Shown: piece after piece, positions 61,604 through 64,000 of the stretch | Numbering within the stretch: the stretch's first letter is position 1 | How the letters are laid out: each line of letters starts with the position of its first letter | Assembly: GCA_017539025.1 (NCBI GenBank) | Contig: JAFYHT010000038.1 | Span: forward strand, 43,141-107,140 | DNA from: Erysipelotrichaceae bacterium | Lineage (GTDB): Bacteria; Bacillota_I; Bacilli_A; Erysipelotrichales; Erysipelotrichaceae | Direction: 5' to 3' | DNA length: 64,000 bases | Program-made: the position numbers and the translations under genes | Notes under the pieces: model-generated | Told to the model about the DNA's origin: nothing | Databases searched by the model: none | What the model saw: only the letters and a program-made list of their open reading frames with translations

Positions 61604-62746
61604 ATGGATAAACTGAAGTTAATGATCATCGTCGGTACCAGACCTGAGATCATCAGATTAAGTGAAGTCATAAAGAAATGCGATAAATACTTTGATACGA
61701 TATTGGTCCATACAGGACAGAACTATGACTATGAATTAAACGGGATCTTCTTCAAAGATCTGGGATTAAGAGATCCTGACTATTATCTGGAAGCTGTAGG
61801 AGATGATCTTGGTTCCACCATAGGCAATATCATCGATAAATCATATAAGTTGATGGTCAAGGAAAAACCGGATGCAGTACTGGTATTAGGCGATACAAAC
61901 AGCTGTTTATCAGTCATAGGTGCCAAGAGGCTTCATATCCCTACCTTCCATATGGAAGCGGGAAACAGATGTTTTGATGAATGTCTGCCGGAAGAGACAA
62001 ACAGAAGGATCGTTGACGTGATCTCTGATCTGAACATGTGCTATTCCGAACATGCCAGAAGATATCTCAATGCTTCAGGTGTAGCCAAGGAAAGGACCTA
62101 TGTCACAGGATCCCCGATGGCGGAAGTATTAAGTGCACATCTTGATGAGATACAAAGCTCTGATATACTGAATCAGTTAAATCTTGAAAAGGGTAAATAC
62201 ATCTTACTAAGTGCACACAGGGAAGAAAACATCGATACAAAGGAGAACTTTGAATCTCTGTTCAAGGCGATCAATGCGATCGCTGAAAAGTATGATGCTC
62301 CTGTACTTTACTCTTGCCATCCAAGAAGCAGGAAAAGACTTGAGGAATCCGGCTTCAAGCTGGATGAAAGAGTCATCATGCATAAGCCTTTGGGCTTTCA
62401 TGACTACAACAATCTGCAGATGAATGCGATGTGTGTCGTATCAGATTCCGGAACATTACCTGAAGAATCCTCATTCTTCTTAAGTGTGGATCATCCTTTC
62501 CCTGCTGTTGCGATACGTACTTCAACTGAAAGACCGGAAGCTCTGGATAAGGGCAACTTCATTCTTTCAGGCATTACAAAGAAGGAAGTATTACAGTCTG
62601 TTGATACAGCCATATCCATGAATGAAAACAAGGACTATGGCATCCCTGTTCCCGACTACACAGATACCAATGTATCTGACAAGGTAGTCAAACTGATACA
62701 GTCATATACAGGGATCATCAATCGAATGGTGTGGAGGAAGTATTAA
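61604..62746 (+). CDS. capG: UDP-N-acetyl-L-fucosamine synthase (C2 epimerase, CapG/FnlC)
   Basis: GT-B fold epimerase of 380 residues in the UDP-GlcNAc 2-epimerase superfamily. [72 protein letters not shown] and [14 protein letters not shown] match CapG/FnlC. It inverts C2 of the CapF product as the last step to UDP-L-FucNAc. Its stop shares one base with the next ATG. A strong ribosome site for that next gene lies inside its 3' end. Confidence 0.94.
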   Translation: MDKLKLMIIVGTRPEIIRLSEVIKKCDKYFDTILVHTGQNYDYELNGIFFKDLGLRDPDYYLEAVGDDLGSTIGNIIDKSYKLMVKEKPDAVLVLGDTNSCLSVIGAKRLHIPTFHMEAGNRCFDECLPEETNRRIVDVISDLNMCYSEHARRYLNASGVAKERTYVTGSPMAEVLSAHLDEIQSSDILNQLNLEKGKYILLSAHREENIDTKENFESLFKAINAIAEKYDAPVLYSCHPRSRKRLEESGFKLDERVIMHKPLGFHDYNNLQMNAMCVVSDSGTLPEESSFFLSVDHPFPAVAIRTSTERPEALDKGNFILSGITKKEVLQSVDTAISMNENKDYGIPVPDYTDTNVSDKVVKLIQSYTGIINRMVWRKY

Positions 62747-63846
62747 TGAAGATAGTAGCGAATGATCTCAAACGTCAGCATGATATGTATGCTGAAGAAT
62801 TTAATAATAAAGCGATCGAAGTCCTCAATTCCGGATGGTACGTCTTAGGAAATGAAGTAAAGGAATTTGAAAAGGAATTTGCAGAGTATACTGAATCCAA
62901 GTACTGTGTCGGCTGTGCTTCCGGAATGGATGCCTTGCAGATTGCATTCAGAGTAACTGGTGTTAAGGAAGGCGATGAAGTCATCGTCTGTTCCAACGCC
63001 TATATTGCATGCGTTATGGGTATCACCATGAACGGCGGAACTCCGGTTTTTGTTGAGCCGGATGAGTATGATAATCTGGATGCAGATAAGATTGAGGAGA
63101 AGATCACCGATAAGACAAAAGCTATTTTGGCAGTTCATCTATATGGGCAGTCCTGTGATATGGATAAGATCATGGAACTTGCCAAGAAATATGATCTGAA
63201 GGTCATAGAAGATTGTGCACAGGCGCATGGCACAAAGTGGGAAGACAAAAAAGTCGGATCGATCGGCGATATCGGCTGCTGGAGTTTCTATCCGACAAAA
63301 AACTTAGGTGCATTTGGTGACGGCGGTGCATTAACGACCAACAACGAAAAGTATGCCGAAGAATTCAGAATCATTAGGAATTATGGTTCCAAGAAGCTTC
63401 ATTATGAAAACGACATCATCGGTATGAACTCCAGACTGGATGAACTGCAGGCTGGATTATTAAGGGTCAAGCTGGTTCATCTGGATGAGCTCAATGACGA
63501 AAGAAGAAAGATCGCAAAGCGATATTTTGAAGAAGTAAAGAATCCTCTGATCAGGCCTTTGGAAACAAGACCTGGATCGTATAACGTATATCATCAGTAT
63601 GTCATCCATTGCGATAAAAGAGATGAACTGATGGCTTATCTGAAAGAGAACGAGATCGGTACGATCATCCATTATCCGATCCCGCCGCATCTTCAGAAGG
63701 CTTATGAATATCTGGGGTATAAGAAGGGCGATCTTCCGATTTCTGAGAAATATGCGGATGAAGTTCTGTCTCTTCCAATGTACAATGGTATGACTGATGA
63801 GGAACAGAACTTTGTAATTGAAAAGCTGAATGAATTTAAAGGCTGA
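62746..63846 (+). CDS. fdtB: dTDP-3-amino-3,6-dideoxyhexose transaminase (FdtB/QdtB-like)
   Basis: PLP-dependent DegT-family aminotransferase of 366 residues. [73 protein letters not shown] with PLP lysine 185, and [13 protein letters not shown] are typical of FdtB/QdtB. ATG 62746 shares a base with the capG stop, and GGAGG at 62733-62737 lies 8 nt before it. A cupin gene matching FdtA follows, supporting a dTDP-3-amino sugar (Fuc3N or Qui3N). Confidence 0.9.
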   Translation: MKIVANDLKRQHDMYAEEFNNKAIEVLNSGWYVLGNEVKEFEKEFAEYTESKYCVGCASGMDALQIAFRVTGVKEGDEVIVCSNAYIACVMGITMNGGTPVFVEPDEYDNLDADKIEEKITDKTKAILAVHLYGQSCDMDKIMELAKKYDLKVIEDCAQAHGTKWEDKKVGSIGDIGCWSFYPTKNLGAFGDGGALTTNNEKYAEEFRIIRNYGSKKLHYENDIIGMNSRLDELQAGLLRVKLVHLDELNDERRKIAKRYFEEVKNPLIRPLETRPGSYNVYHQYVIHCDKRDELMAYLKENEIGTIIHYPIPPHLQKAYEYLGYKKGDLPISEKYADEVLSLPMYNGMTDEEQNFVIEKLNEFKG

Positions 63847-63847
63847 T

Positions 63848-64000
63848 ATGAACCTGAAAGAAAGCTGCCCCATCATCATGTTCAATGATTTCGGGGATGA
63901 AAGAGGAAAACTCGTAGTAATAGAAGGGAATCAGTCTATCCCTTTTGATATACAAAGAGTCTTCTATATCTATGGATCTGATTCTACAGTCATAAGAGGA
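63848..64000 (+). CDS. fdtA: Sugar 3,4-ketoisomerase, N-terminal part (FdtA/QdtA-like, runs off the window)
   Basis: The first 51 residues of a cupin are present. CPIIMFNDFGDERGKLVVIE followed by SIPFDIQRVFYIYGSDS and RG at the window edge is the N-terminal block of FdtA/QdtA, which moves the keto group from C4 to C3 of dTDP-4-keto-6-deoxyglucose. It starts one base after the transaminase stop. The active-site histidines lie beyond the end. Confidence 0.85.
   Translation, partial: MNLKESCPIIMFNDFGDERGKLVVIEGNQSIPFDIQRVFYIYGSDSTVIRG

Noticed and set aside
1..64000. CRISPR arrays, tRNA/rRNA genes, insertion sequences or prophage genes.
   Set aside because: I saw no regularly spaced repeats, no tRNA- or rRNA-like segments, no terminal inverted repeats with a transposase, and no phage proteins. 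Intergenic gaps are too short for most of these.

Overview
The window is a 64 kb cell-surface glycan locus from a moderately AT-rich member of the Bacillota. A Gram-positive host is inferred from a YfhO/CsbB-type lipoteichoic-acid glycosylation pair, LicD and VTC/CotH genes, the codon style, and the absence of any LPS-specific gene. Erysipelotrichia or Clostridia seem most likely, but the sequence does not settle this. There is no rRNA, tRNA, CRISPR array, transposase or phage gene. No gene-free stretch exceeds about 150 bases.

Layout. (A) 1-2781, minus: an AMP-forming ligase, aroF and the start of aroB, tightly coupled. (B) 2850-7255: an ATP-grasp enzyme, an ArnC/GtrB-like polyprenyl-phosphate glycosyltransferase, two small EamA/SMR proteins resembling ArnE/ArnF, and a divergent GT-C-like membrane protein. 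(C) 7342-13801: a second ArnC/GtrB-like enzyme followed by NDP-hexose 2,3-dehydratase, a Gfo/Idh/MocA ketoreductase, an SDR, a WecE-type aminotransferase and an acyltransferase; this looks like a 2,6-dideoxy(-4-amino) sugar pathway of the kind known from antibiotics. (D) 13847-18090: two large membrane proteins and an acyltransferase. (E) 18166-28228: a legionaminic-acid-like (nonulosonate) cassette ending in a CMP-sugar synthetase, then an acyltransferase and an FkbH / acyl carrier protein / MaoC set. (F) 28230-29237, minus: an acyltransferase. (G) 29374-33018: YfhO plus a CsbB-like glycosyltransferase. (H) 33088-36219: CotH kinase, VTC domain protein and DUF4956 membrane protein. (I) 36230-41417: a GDP-heptose pathway (GmhA, HddA, a fused HddC-GmhB) with a GDP-sugar 4,6-dehydratase, an SDR and a cupin. 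(J) 41418-50903: transferases, including a polysialyltransferase-like enzyme, a first Wzx flippase, LicD, a formyltransferase and an acyltransferase. (K) 50951-60408: a Wzy-type cluster with PglF-, PglE- and PglC-like proteins, two GT4 enzymes, a polymerase, a second Wzx and CapE. (L) 60459-64000: CapF and CapG, which complete UDP-L-FucNAc synthesis, then FdtB and the start of FdtA for a dTDP-3-amino sugar.

Together the genes prepare CMP-, GDP-, UDP- and probably dTDP-activated rare sugars. They assemble at least one Wzx/Wzy polymer and probably decorate surface polymers from the outside through polyprenyl-phosphate sugars and GT-C enzymes. A recurrent regulatory feature is a -10 box, usually an extended TGn type, whose last base lies 6-8 nt before the start codon of the first gene of a transcription unit, with no Shine-Dalgarno sequence. 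This predicts many leaderless mRNAs.
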